From positions 6,047,526-6,111,525 of the forward strand of contig NZ_CP075715.1 in the NCBI RefSeq assembly GCF_024584805.1: a stretch of DNA of 64,000 bases, in the 5' to 3' direction. The DNA is from Streptomyces sp. FIT100. Its GTDB lineage: Bacteria > Actinomycetota > Actinomycetes > Streptomycetales > Streptomycetaceae. The notes under the pieces were generated by a model that did not search any database, had not been told where the DNA came from, and was given only the letters and a program-made list of their open reading frames with translations. The translations under genes were made by a program, and so were the position numbers. Positions 7,309-15,199 of this stretch are shown in pieces (within the stretch, counting starts at the first letter, position 1; every line of letters starts with the position of its first letter).

Positions 7309-8895
7309 ATGCAGGGGGAATGGGCCGGGGAGATGGTCGGGCCGGATGTGTGGGAGACCTGCCGGGAGTTGATCCCGGTGGGGACTGTGTTCGCGTTCCT
7401 GGCCGAGCATCGTGAGGTGCTGTTCGAGCCAGGGATGTTCGCCGACATGTATCCCTCGCCCAACGGCCGTCCGAGCCTGCCACCGCAGGTGCTGGCCGCG
7501 ACCGTGGTGCTGCAGAGTCTGTACGGGTTGTCGGACTTCGAGACGGTCCAGGAACTGCGGTGTGACCTGCGATGGAAGGCGGCCTGCGGGCTCGGCCTGT
7601 ATGACACGGCGTTCGACCCGTCGCTGCTGACGTACTTCCGGCGCCGACTGCGTCACTCGGCCGATCCGACGCGGATCTTCACCAAGGTCAAAGAGGTCGT
7701 GGCCGCGACCGGCGTGCTCAAGGGCAAGCAGCGGCGGGCTCTGGACTCCACCGTGCTCGATGACGCGGTGGCCACCCAGGACACCGTTACCCAGATCATC
7801 TCCGCGGTCCGCCGGGTAATCCGCGAGGTCCCCGGAGGCGGGGAGACCGTGGAGCAGTGGTGCACGGCGCACGATTACACCGACCCGGGCAAGCCGAGGA
7901 TCGCCTGGGACGACGAGCAAGCGCGTGCCGCGTTGGTCGACGCGCTGGTCGCCGACGCCCTCAACCTGCTCGGACGCCTGCCTGAACAGGAACTCGGCGA
8001 GAGGGCGGCGAACGCGGTCGGTTTGCTGGCCCTGGTCGCGGGCCAGGACGTGGAGCCGGCCGATGACTCCGACGGGCGTGACGGCCGCTGGCGCATCGCG
8101 AAGCGCACGGTGGCGGACCGGACGGTGTCCACCGTCGATCCCGACGCACGGCACATCCACAAGAACCGAACCCGCCACCAGGACGGCTTCAAAGGACATG
8201 CGTCCGTCGAGCCGGAGACTGGACTGTTCACCGCGGTTGCCCTCACCAGCGGCAACGGCCCCGACAACCACGAGGCCGCTGTCGCCTGCGATCTGCTGGC
8301 CGACGAGGACGAGGGCCAGGAGTTAACCGTGCTCGGCGATTCCGCCTACGGCACCGGCCATCTGCGCGCACAGTTGCAGGCCGACGGCCACACCCTGGTG
8401 ATCAAGCCGCCACCGCTGCGGCAGGCCGTCCCCGGCGGCTTCACCATCGACGACTTCCACATCGACACAGCGGCCGGCACCGCGACCTGCCCGGCCGGCC
8501 ACACCGCCAACCTCGGACAGGTCAAAGCAGACGGTGCCCGCACCGCCCAATTCAAACGCCTCTGCACCGACTGCCCGCTGCGCGGACGCTGCACCACATC
8601 CAAGACCGGACGCACCCTCAACGTCCACCCCAAGCACGAACTGCTGGCCACCGCCCGGACACAGGCTGCCACCGATGTGGCCTGGCAGGACGAATACCGC
8701 AGATGGCGGCCACCAGTTGAACGCGCCATCGCCTGGCTGGTCGCCAAAGGCAACCGCCGCGTCCCGCACCGGGGCGTCATCGCCAACAACATCTGGCTCC
8801 ATCACCGCGCTGCCGCCCTCAACCTCCGCCGACTGATCAACCTCGGACTCACCCGAGCCAACGGCAACTGGCACCTCACCCCGGCCACCGCATAA
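7309..8895 (+). CDS. IS1182-family transposase (copy 1)
   Basis: A 528-residue DDE transposase. The N-terminal half carries FLAEHREVLFEPGMFADMYP and LRCDLRWKAACGLGL; the catalytic region begins with the Asp in RALDSTVLDDAVATQDTV, continues with VLGDSAYGTG and ends with VERAIAWLVAKGNRR, giving the D-D-E set. A Cys cluster (CTDCPLRGRC) lies before the last motif. I prefer the ATG at 7309, after the leader hairpin, although a GTG at 7264 would add 15 residues. The translation is identical to copy 2, so the gene looks intact. Confidence 0.9.
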   Translation: MQGEWAGEMVGPDVWETCRELIPVGTVFAFLAEHREVLFEPGMFADMYPSPNGRPSLPPQVLAATVVLQSLYGLSDFETVQELRCDLRWKAACGLGLYDTAFDPSLLTYFRRRLRHSADPTRIFTKVKEVVAATGVLKGKQRRALDSTVLDDAVATQDTVTQIISAVRRVIREVPGGGETVEQWCTAHDYTDPGKPRIAWDDEQARAALVDALVADALNLLGRLPEQELGERAANAVGLLALVAGQDVEPADDSDGRDGRWRIAKRTVADRTVSTVDPDARHIHKNRTRHQDGFKGHASVEPETGLFTAVALTSGNGPDNHEAAVACDLLADEDEGQELTVLGDSAYGTGHLRAQLQADGHTLVIKPPPLRQAVPGGFTIDDFHIDTAAGTATCPAGHTANLGQVKADGARTAQFKRLCTDCPLRGRCTTSKTGRTLNVHPKHELLATARTQAATDVAWQDEYRRWRPPVERAIAWLVAKGNRRVPHRGVIANNIWLHHRAAALNLRRLINLGLTRANGNWHLTPATA

Positions 8896-8954
8896 CGAAA
8901 GAGCCGCCCGGCCCACAGCCGAGCAGCCCCTCAACCAAGATTTTCAGCAGCCTT

Positions 8955-10292
8955 CTAGGCCCCCAGCACCCGCCGCAGGTAGTCGTTCCCGAACACCCGA
9001 TCGGGATCGAGCCGGTCGCGCAGTGCCGTGAACTCGCCGAAGCGCGGATACACCCGATCGAAGTACTCCGCGTCGCGTGTGTGCACCTTGCCCCAGTGCG
9101 GACGCCCCTCATGCGCGGTCATGATCCGCTCGACCGCGGTGAAGTACGAGCGGTACGGCGTCCCTTTGTACATGTGCACCGCGATGTACGCGCTCTCGCG
9201 GCCCGAGGCCGTCGACAGTGTGATGTCGTCCGCAGGGGCGGTCCGCACCTCGACCGGGAAACTGATCCGCAGCGGCGAGCGCTCGATCATCGTCTTCAGT
9301 TCGCGCAGCGCGCCGACCGCGGCCTCCCTCGGAAGCGCGTATTCCATCTCGACGAAGCGCACCCTGCGGGGACTTGTGAAGACCTTGTAGGGAATATCCG
9401 TGTACGTGCGGGCGGAGAGCGCGCGGCTGGAGAGCCGCGCGATCGCGGGGATCGAGGCCGGCACCGCACGGCCGACCGAATTGACCACCTGGAAAAGACC
9501 GTTGGAGAGCAGCTCGTCCTCGATCCAGCCGCTGACCGACCCGGGCGGGGCGAGGGGACCGGTGCTGCGGTTGTTGCGCTTGGTGTTGCAGTTGCCCGTG
9601 TGGGGGAACCAGTAGAACTCGAAGTGCTCGTTCTCCGCGTGCAGCTGGTCGAACTCGGCCATGACCCGGTCGAACGGCATCGGCTCCTCGCGGGCCGAGA
9701 GCAGGAACAGCGGCTCCACGGCGAAGGTGATCGCGCTGATGACCCCCAGTGCGCCCAGGCCGATCCGGGCCGCCGCGAAGACCTCGCGTTCCTCGGCGGT
9801 CCCCTTCTCGGAGCAGCGCAGCAGCGAGCCGTCCGCCGTGATCAGCTCAAGGCCCCTGATCTGCGCGGCGATCGAGCCCGAGTCGCGGCCGGTGCCGTGC
9901 GTCCCGGTGCTGGTCGCGCCCGCGGCGGTCTGCTCCATGATGTCGCCCATGTTCGTGAGCGACAGGTCCTCGCGGGCGAGCGCGGCGTTGAGCCGCTTCA
10001 GGGGTGTGCCCGCCTCGACGGTCACCGTCATCGCCGTACGGTCGATCTCGCGGATGCCGGTGAGCAGGTCCGGGCGGATCAGGACGCCGTCGGTCGCGGC
10101 GATCGACGTGAACGAGTGCCCCGTGCCGACCGTCTTCACCCGCAGGCCGTCCTCGGCCGCGCGGCGTACGGCGTCGGCCAGTTCACCGGCGCTGGCGGGG
10201 AACACCTCCCGCATCGGACGGGCGGACACCGTACCCGCCCAGTTACGCCACGCGTTCCCCGCCCTGGTGCTGGTCCTGGATGTGCCCGTCAT
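8955..10292 (-). CDS. FAD-linked sugar-1,4-lactone oxidase (D-arabinono-1,4-lactone oxidase type)
   Basis: A 445-residue flavoenzyme. The N-terminal FAD-binding (PCMH) domain shows VKTVGTGHSFT, TDGVLIRP, LSLTNMGDI and the flavin-contact segment GATSTGTHGTG near residue 120; the C-terminal ALO domain ends in HWGKVH and RVFGNDYLRRVLG, typical of sugar-lactone oxidases. It would oxidise an aldonolactone with O2 as acceptor. The ATG at 10292 follows GGGAGGGGCAGG and overlaps the upstream MFS gene by 50 bp, which suggests coupling. Its TAG stop is built from the CTAG at the end of IS1182 copy 1. Confidence 0.85.
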   Translation of the reverse strand: MTGTSRTSTRAGNAWRNWAGTVSARPMREVFPASAGELADAVRRAAEDGLRVKTVGTGHSFTSIAATDGVLIRPDLLTGIREIDRTAMTVTVEAGTPLKRLNAALAREDLSLTNMGDIMEQTAAGATSTGTHGTGRDSGSIAAQIRGLELITADGSLLRCSEKGTAEEREVFAAARIGLGALGVISAITFAVEPLFLLSAREEPMPFDRVMAEFDQLHAENEHFEFYWFPHTGNCNTKRNNRSTGPLAPPGSVSGWIEDELLSNGLFQVVNSVGRAVPASIPAIARLSSRALSARTYTDIPYKVFTSPRRVRFVEMEYALPREAAVGALRELKTMIERSPLRISFPVEVRTAPADDITLSTASGRESAYIAVHMYKGTPYRSYFTAVERIMTAHEGRPHWGKVHTRDAEYFDRVYPRFGEFTALRDRLDPDRVFGNDYLRRVLGA

Positions 10293-11493
10293 CCTGCCCC
10301 TCCCGCGTCGGCACCGGCCTGCGCAGCCGGCGGTACCCCAGGAACGCCACGACCGCCGCGAGCGCTCCCGCCACCGCGGGCACCGCGTACGCCGCACCGG
10401 CGCCGTGCGCGTCCACCACCCAGCCGGCGGCCGACGAGCCGAGCGCCACGCCGACCGCGAGCCCGGTACCCGTCCAGGTCATGCCCTCGGTCAGCTTGGT
10501 GCGCGGTACGTGCGCTTCGACAAGGGCCATGGTCGTCACCATCGTCGGTGCGATGGCCAGGCCGGCGACGAAGAGCGCCACGGCCAGGATCGGCAGGTTC
10601 CCGGCCAGTTGGAGGGGGATCATACTCACGGCCATCGCACAGACACCCAGGACCCACCTGCGCGACGCCTCGCCCTTGAGATGGAGCAGCCCGAAGACCG
10701 CTCCGGCGAGGCAGGAGCCCAGCGCGTACACCGCGAGGACCAGGCTCGCGGCCGCCTTGTGGCCCTGCTCCTCGGCGAAGGCGACCGTCACCACGTCCAC
10801 CGCACCGAAGATCGCTCCCGTCGCCACGAACGTCGCCACCAGGACCTGCAGACCGGGGGAGCGGAGCGCCGAGCCGCTCGTGTGCTGCTCGCGCGGGTGC
10901 GGCACGGGCTCGGTGGCGCGCTGTGCCGTCAGCCACACCACGCCGACGACGAGGAACGCGGTGGCGATCAGCGGCCCCGCCTCCGGGAACCAGATCGTCG
11001 ACAGCCCGATCGAGATGATCGGGCCCACGATGAAGCACACCTCGTCGGCGATCGACTCGAATGCGTACGCGGTGTGCAGCTCGCGCGGCGAGCCCCGGTA
11101 GATCTCCGCCCAGCGCGCCCTGGTCATCGCGCCGACGGCCGGGATGCAGCCCGCACAGGCGGTGAACGCGAACAGCGTCCAGTCCGGGGCGCCCTGCTGC
11201 GCGCAGACGAGCAGCCCCGAGACCGCTGCCACCGACACCAGCAGCGCCGGCCGCATCACCCTGCGCTGACCGTGCCGGTCGACCAGCCGGGAGACCTGGG
11301 GGCCGAGCACCGCCGCCGAGAGCGCGAGCGTCGCGGAGAGCGCGCCGGCCAGGCCGTAGCGGCCCGTCAGCTGGGAAATCATGGTCACGATGCCGATGCC
11401 CATCATGGACAGCGGCATCCGGCCGAAGAAGCCCGCTGCGGTGAACGCGAGGGTGCCGGGCGCGGCGAATATCGCGCGGTAGGGACTGGCCAA
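10243..11493 (-). CDS. MFS transporter
   Basis: A 416-residue major facilitator permease with about twelve hydrophobic segments and the inter-helix motif DRHGQRRVMRP after the second segment. The N-terminus is short and cytoplasmic (MASPYRAIFAAPG). The central loop (PVPHPREQHTSG) separates the two six-helix halves. The substrate is unknown. It is transcribed away from ferrochelatase, with a possible iron-box palindrome between them, and overlaps the downstream lactone oxidase, so the two are likely an operon. Confidence 0.85.
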   Translation of the reverse strand: MASPYRAIFAAPGTLAFTAAGFFGRMPLSMMGIGIVTMISQLTGRYGLAGALSATLALSAAVLGPQVSRLVDRHGQRRVMRPALLVSVAAVSGLLVCAQQGAPDWTLFAFTACAGCIPAVGAMTRARWAEIYRGSPRELHTAYAFESIADEVCFIVGPIISIGLSTIWFPEAGPLIATAFLVVGVVWLTAQRATEPVPHPREQHTSGSALRSPGLQVLVATFVATGAIFGAVDVVTVAFAEEQGHKAAASLVLAVYALGSCLAGAVFGLLHLKGEASRRWVLGVCAMAVSMIPLQLAGNLPILAVALFVAGLAIAPTMVTTMALVEAHVPRTKLTEGMTWTGTGLAVGVALGSSAAGWVVDAHGAGAAYAVPAVAGALAAVVAFLGYRRLRRPVPTREGQDDGHIQDQHQGGERVA

Positions 11494-11570
11494 GGGGGGC
11501 GCTCCGTAGATCCATGTGGCGCGGGCGCGGAAGAGCGCTCCGTAAGGCGTGTGACGTGCGCGTACAGCTT

Positions 11571-11589
11571 ACGGGTTAGGCAACCCTTA
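11571..11589. promoter_or_regulatory. Possible DmdR/IdeR-type iron box between an MFS gene and hemH
   Basis: ACGGGTTAGGCAACCCTTA agrees with the actinobacterial iron-box consensus TTAGGTTAGGCTAACCTAA at 13 of 19 positions by my alignment and has a GGGTT-AGGC-AACCC dyad. It is placed to control one or both divergent genes. It is a motif match only. Confidence 0.4.
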
Positions 11590-11637
11590 CTCCAGTGCGG
11601 TTTCCTGCCTGTCAGCGGCGGGTGGGAGGATCGCACC

Positions 11638-12780
11638 ATGGCCGAACAGCTCGATCCCGCTCCGTGCGACCCAGCTCCCTATGACGCCCTGCTGCTGCTC
11701 TCCTTCGGCGGACCCGAAGGCCCGGACGATGTGGTTCCGTTCCTGGAGAACGTGACGCGGGGCCGGGGCATCCCCAAAGAGCGGCTGAAAGAGGTCGGCC
11801 GGCACTACTTCCTGTTCGGCGGGGTCAGCCCGATCAACGACCAGAACCGGGCCCTGCTCGAAGCCCTCCGGAAGGACTTCGCGGGCGCCGGTCTCGAGCT
11901 GCCGGTCTACTGGGGCAACCGGAACTGGACGCCGTATCTCACCGACACCCTGCGGGAGATGGTGCTCGACGGGCGCCGCCGCGTCGCGGTCCTCGCGACC
12001 AGCGCCTACGCCTCGTACTCGGGCTGCAGGCAGTACCGGGAGAATCTCGCCGACGCGCTCTCCGTCCTGGAGGCCGAAGGGCTCCCGCTGCCGCGCGTCG
12101 ACAAGCTGCGGCACTACTTCAACCACCCCGGATTCGTCGGGCCCATGGTCGAGGGCGTGCTGAAGTCCCTCGCGGACCTGCCCGCAGAGGTGCGGGCCGG
12201 GGCGCACCTCGCCTTCACCACCCACTCCATCCCGGACGACGCCGCCGACGCCTCGGGTCCCGTCGCGGAGCACGGCGAGGGCGGGGCGTACGTGAAGCAG
12301 CACCTCGACGTCGCACGGGTCATCGCCCGGGCCGTGCGGGAGGAGACGGGGACCGAGCACCCCTGGCAGCTCGTCTACCAGTCGCGCAGCGGGGCCCCGC
12401 ACATCCCCTGGCTGGAGCCGGACATCTGCGACCACCTGGAGGAGCTGCACGGGGCAGGGGTCCCGGCGGTCGTGATGGTGCCGATCGGCTTCGTGTCGGA
12501 CCACATGGAGGTCCTGTACGACCTGGACACGGAGGCCGCCGCCAAGGCCGCCGAGCTGGGGCTGCCGGTGCGGCGCTCCGCGACGGTGGGCGCGGACCCG
12601 CGGTTCGCGGCGGCGGTGCGGGAGCTGGTCCTGGAGCGCGCCGCGACCGAGCGTGGCGCCGTCGTCGAGCGGTGTGCGCTGGGGGCGCTCGGGCCCTCGC
12701 ACGACCTGTGTCCGATCGGCTGCTGCCCGGCCCGCAGCGAGCGGCCCGCCGCGGCGGGCGCCGACAGTCCGTACGCCTGA
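11638..12780 (+). CDS. hemH: Ferrochelatase (coproporphyrin/protoporphyrin type)
   Basis: A 380-residue ferrochelatase that inserts Fe(II) into a porphyrin; actinobacterial members mostly act on coproporphyrin III (also named CpfC). Signatures: LLLLSFGGPEGPDDV near the N-terminus, HYFLFGGVSPIN, the catalytic-His segment FTTHSIP near residue 200, WLEPDICDHL, and VPIGFVSDHMEVLYDLD. The C-terminal extension contains a Cys-rich end (CALGALGPSHDLCPIGCC), consistent with the [2Fe-2S] site known in many actinobacterial ferrochelatases. The ATG follows GGTGGGAGG. A candidate iron box lies 48 bp upstream. Confidence 0.92.
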   Translation: MAEQLDPAPCDPAPYDALLLLSFGGPEGPDDVVPFLENVTRGRGIPKERLKEVGRHYFLFGGVSPINDQNRALLEALRKDFAGAGLELPVYWGNRNWTPYLTDTLREMVLDGRRRVAVLATSAYASYSGCRQYRENLADALSVLEAEGLPLPRVDKLRHYFNHPGFVGPMVEGVLKSLADLPAEVRAGAHLAFTTHSIPDDAADASGPVAEHGEGGAYVKQHLDVARVIARAVREETGTEHPWQLVYQSRSGAPHIPWLEPDICDHLEELHGAGVPAVVMVPIGFVSDHMEVLYDLDTEAAAKAAELGLPVRRSATVGADPRFAAAVRELVLERAATERGAVVERCALGALGPSHDLCPIGCCPARSERPAAAGADSPYA

Positions 12781-12792
12781 GGAGTCCTTCCC

Positions 12793-13593
12793 ATGACCGA
12801 CCCGCTGTTGGGTGAGCTGCTGTCCCTGGCCCTGGAAGCCGGCGGCAGGGCCGGGGCGCTGCTGCGTGACGGCAGGCCGGACGATCTGGCCGTGGCGGCG
12901 ACCAAGTCCAGTCCGATCGACGTCGTCACCGAGATGGACATCGCCGCGGAGAAACTGATCACCGGCTTCCTGTCGGACGCCCGGCCGGACGACGGCTTCC
13001 TCGGCGAGGAGGGCGCGTCGGCGGAGGGCACCAGCGGTGTCCGGTGGGTGATCGATCCGCTCGACGGCACCGTGAACTACCTTTACGGGCTGCCCACATG
13101 GGCGGTGTCCATCGCGGCCGAACGGGACGGCGAGACGGTCGCCGGGGTCGTCGTGGTGCCGATGCGGGGCGAGACGTACCACGCGGTGCTCGGCGGCGGC
13201 GCGTTCTGCGGGGACCGGCGGCTGCGCTGCCGGCCCGCGCCGCCGCTGGACCAGGCGCTGGTCTCGACCGGTTTCAACTATGTGCAGTCCGTCCGCAGCC
13301 ACCAGGCGGACGTCGCGCAGCGGCTGATCCCGCGCCTCCGGGACATCCGGCGCGGCGGCTCGGCCGCCGTCGACCTGTGCGATGTCGCGGCAGGCCGGCT
13401 CGACGGCTACTACGAGCGGGGTCTGCACCCGTGGGACCTCGCCGCGGGTGACCTCATCGCCCGCGAGGCAGGCGCCCTCACCGGCGCGCGCCCCGGCGAG
13501 CCGCCGTCCGGCGATCTGACGATCGCGGCGTCCCCGGGCGTCTTCGAGCCGCTCCAGCGGCTCCTGGACGATTTCGGCGCCTGGCACGACTGA
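12793..13593 (+). CDS. Inositol monophosphatase family protein
   Basis: A 266-residue Mg-dependent sugar/inositol phosphatase. The metal-binding signature WVIDPLDGTVNY is near residue 80, the upstream Glu pair is in FLGEEG, and the C-terminal motif is WDLAAGDLIAREAGA. Substrates in this family include inositol-1-phosphate, fructose-1,6-bisphosphate and histidinol phosphate; the sequence alone does not decide. It starts 12 bp after hemH and is likely co-transcribed with it. Confidence 0.85.
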   Translation: MTDPLLGELLSLALEAGGRAGALLRDGRPDDLAVAATKSSPIDVVTEMDIAAEKLITGFLSDARPDDGFLGEEGASAEGTSGVRWVIDPLDGTVNYLYGLPTWAVSIAAERDGETVAGVVVVPMRGETYHAVLGGGAFCGDRRLRCRPAPPLDQALVSTGFNYVQSVRSHQADVAQRLIPRLRDIRRGGSAAVDLCDVAAGRLDGYYERGLHPWDLAAGDLIAREAGALTGARPGEPPSGDLTIAASPGVFEPLQRLLDDFGAWHD

Positions 13594-13979
13594 CCCTGCG
13601 GGGCGGGGCCCGGGGGGTGCGGCTCGGCCCCACGTGCCCGGCACTCCGCGTGCCCAGCACCCCGGTCGGCCCCGGGCCCGGTCGGCCGGTGACTGGTCGG
13701 CCCGGTTGCCCGTGCCGGGCGGGCGTGGTGCGGCTGCCGCCGGTGGGGGGCGGGGGCGGGGCCCCTCCGGGCTCGACGTCTCGGCGGCGGCGCGCAGCTC
13801 TGCCGGGTTGTGCACCGGCGCAGGCCGCCGCCCGTACGGGGTAGCCCTGCACGGCCCCGCCCCGGGGTGGTCGCCGACTGCGGACCGTGGATCCTCCACC
13901 TGTCCGCGGGTATGCGTCCCGCTGCGCGGAAGCCAGGCTTCTTGCACCCAGCGGCGTGCCCCGGGCGCTCCGGGCATGC
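13594..13979. other. 386-bp intergenic region without a recognised gene
   Basis: Very GC-rich, with G-runs and no open frame that has the codon bias of the neighbours. I see no promoter or RNA structure that I can name, apart from the terminator hairpin that follows it. Confidence 0.5.
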
Positions 13980-14018
13980 GGAAGGGCCCGGCGCCACAGG
14001 GTGGCGGCGGGCCCTTCC
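13980..14018. terminator. 18-bp stem terminator
   Basis: GGAAGGGCCCGGCGCCAC and GTGGCGGCGGGCCCTTCC pair with a single mismatch around an AGG loop. It lies 8 bp beyond the stop codon of the minus-strand small gene and also faces the inositol-phosphatase gene. Confidence 0.75.
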
Positions 14019-14026
14019 GGAGGTGG

Positions 14027-14200
14027 TCAGGCGCTCGCGGCGCCGACTTCCACGCCGTGCTCGGCGGCAAGGCGACGCAGGTCGTCCAGCTCGGCCTGCT
14101 CGACATCCGCCAGGAAGTCGTCGCCCGTTTCGCGAGCCCTCGTGAGGTCGGTTTCCGTGGCCTTGATGCGCTGCAGAAGACCTGCGGTGAATGCGTCCAT
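14027..14200 (-). CDS. Small conserved protein, 57 residues
   Basis: A short acidic, probably helical protein (LLQRIKATETDLTRAR, then DDFLADVEQAELDDLRRLAAEHG). I recognise the type as a small Streptomyces protein of unknown function located beside cutRS. Heptad-like Leu/Ala spacing suggests a two-helix hairpin. It is followed by a strong terminator. The 65-residue product at 45735 has a comparable build, with an alpha-helical ELDD segment, but clear homology cannot be claimed. Confidence 0.6.
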   Translation of the reverse strand: MDAFTAGLLQRIKATETDLTRARETGDDFLADVEQAELDDLRRLAAEHGVEVGAASA

Positions 14201-14541
14201 GGTTTGCGCCCCCTCGTCGTGGGTCGGTGGCACACGGGGTGTGCCTACGGCGGGTTGATCACGCTCCCTCTCTGGGGGACAGAGAGCGGGCTGTGGCGTG
14301 CCACATACATGGCGTGATCGCGGGTGTGCAGTCGTCCTCCCCAGGCACACCCTCAGAGAAACCTCAACTCGAGCGGCAATCCATTCAATTCCCGGTGCCC
14401 CCAGGAGGCCTGCATCCGCCTTACATCCGGTTTACGCGCGTAAGGGGCAGGATGGAGACACACAGTCGGTGCCGGCCCGTACGACACGGCTGCCCTGATC
14501 ACGGCGGCAGCGGGACGGGTCCCAGAGGAAGGATCAACCAC
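14201..14541. other. 341-bp region upstream of cutR
   Basis: Promoter region for cutR and, divergently, the 57-residue gene. It contains the 11-bp-period direct repeat described at 14420-14436. No gene was seen in it. Confidence 0.5.
14420..14436 (+). promoter_or_regulatory. Direct repeat resembling an OmpR-family operator upstream of cutR
   Basis: CTTACA-TCCGG-TTTACG gives two half-sites with an 11-bp period; on the other strand they read CGTAAA and TGTAAG. OmpR-family regulators such as CutR bind tandem half-sites with this period, so autoregulation is plausible. It lies about 105 bp before the cutR start. Confidence 0.4.
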
Positions 14542-15195
14542 GTGCGCGTACTCGTCGTCGAGGACGAGCAACTGCTCGCCGATGCGGTGGCCACCGGGCT
14601 GCGCCGGGAGGCCATGGCGGTCGACGTCGTGTACGACGGCGCCGCCGCCCTGGAGCGCATCGGGGTCAACGACTACGACGTGGTCGTACTCGACCGCGAC
14701 CTCCCGTTCGTCCACGGCGACGACGTCTGCCGCAGGATCGTCGAACTGGGCATGCCCACGCGCGTCCTGATGCTCACCGCCTCCGGTGACGTCAGCGACC
14801 GCGTCGAGGGCCTGGAGCTCGGTGCGGACGACTACCTTCCGAAGCCGTTCGCCTTCACCGAGCTCACCGCCCGCGTGCGGGCGCTCGGCCGGCGTACGAC
14901 CGTGCCGCTGCCGCCCGTCCTCGAGCGCGCCGGCATCAAGCTGGACCCGAACCGCCGCGAGGTCTTCCGCGAGGGCAAGGAGGTCCAGCTCGCCCCGAAG
15001 GAGTTCGCCGTGCTGGAGGTCCTCATGCGCAGCGAGGGCGCGGTCGTCTCGGCCGAGCAACTGCTGGAGAAGGCATGGGACGAGAACACGGACCCGTTCA
15101 CCAACGTCGTACGGGTCACGGTCATGACCCTGCGTCGCAAACTCGGTGAGCCGCCCGTCATCGTGACGGTCCCCGGCTCCGGCTACCGGATCTGA
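14542..15195 (+). CDS. cutR: Two-component response regulator CutR
   Basis: A 217-residue OmpR-family regulator, the exact length of Streptomyces CutR. The receiver domain has the acidic pair in VEDEQ, phosphoacceptor Asp51 in VVLDRDLPF and the Lys in YLPKPFAF; the winged-helix domain occupies residues 125-217 with VVRVTVMTLRRKL as recognition helix. CutRS is the first two-component system described in Streptomyces and is linked to copper, antibiotic production and, in later work, secretion stress and extracytoplasmic redox. The GTG start follows GAGGAAGGA. cutS begins 4 bp after its stop. Confidence 0.92.
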   Translation: MRVLVVEDEQLLADAVATGLRREAMAVDVVYDGAAALERIGVNDYDVVVLDRDLPFVHGDDVCRRIVELGMPTRVLMLTASGDVSDRVEGLELGADDYLPKPFAFTELTARVRALGRRTTVPLPPVLERAGIKLDPNRREVFREGKEVQLAPKEFAVLEVLMRSEGAVVSAEQLLEKAWDENTDPFTNVVRVTVMTLRRKLGEPPVIVTVPGSGYRI

Positions 15196-15199
15196 TCCC

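Larger units (their letters stand above)
7242..8958 (+). mobile_element. IS1182-family insertion sequence, copy 1
   Basis: The element is 1717 bp including its terminal CTAG on both sides. Perfect 21-bp terminal inverted repeats lie at 7242-7262 and 8938-8958 (CTAGAAGGCTGCTGAAAATC plus T). It carries one transposase gene on the plus strand. CTAG may be a 4-bp target duplication or part of the ends. The right end coincides with the stop codon of the neighbouring lactone-oxidase gene, so neither neighbour is broken. A copy with identical ends, length and translation is inverted at 41982-43698. Confidence 0.9.

Noticed and set aside
6364..8271. A 635-residue minus-strand frame crossing the membrane-protein gene and IS1182
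   Set aside because: It spans the IS boundary and is antisense to two supported genes, so it cannot be an ancestral gene.
9661..11640. Extension of ferrochelatase to a 1039-residue protein
   Set aside because: The extra N-terminal part is antisense to the MFS and lactone-oxidase genes. The ATG at 11638 has a strong ribosome site and the family N-terminus.
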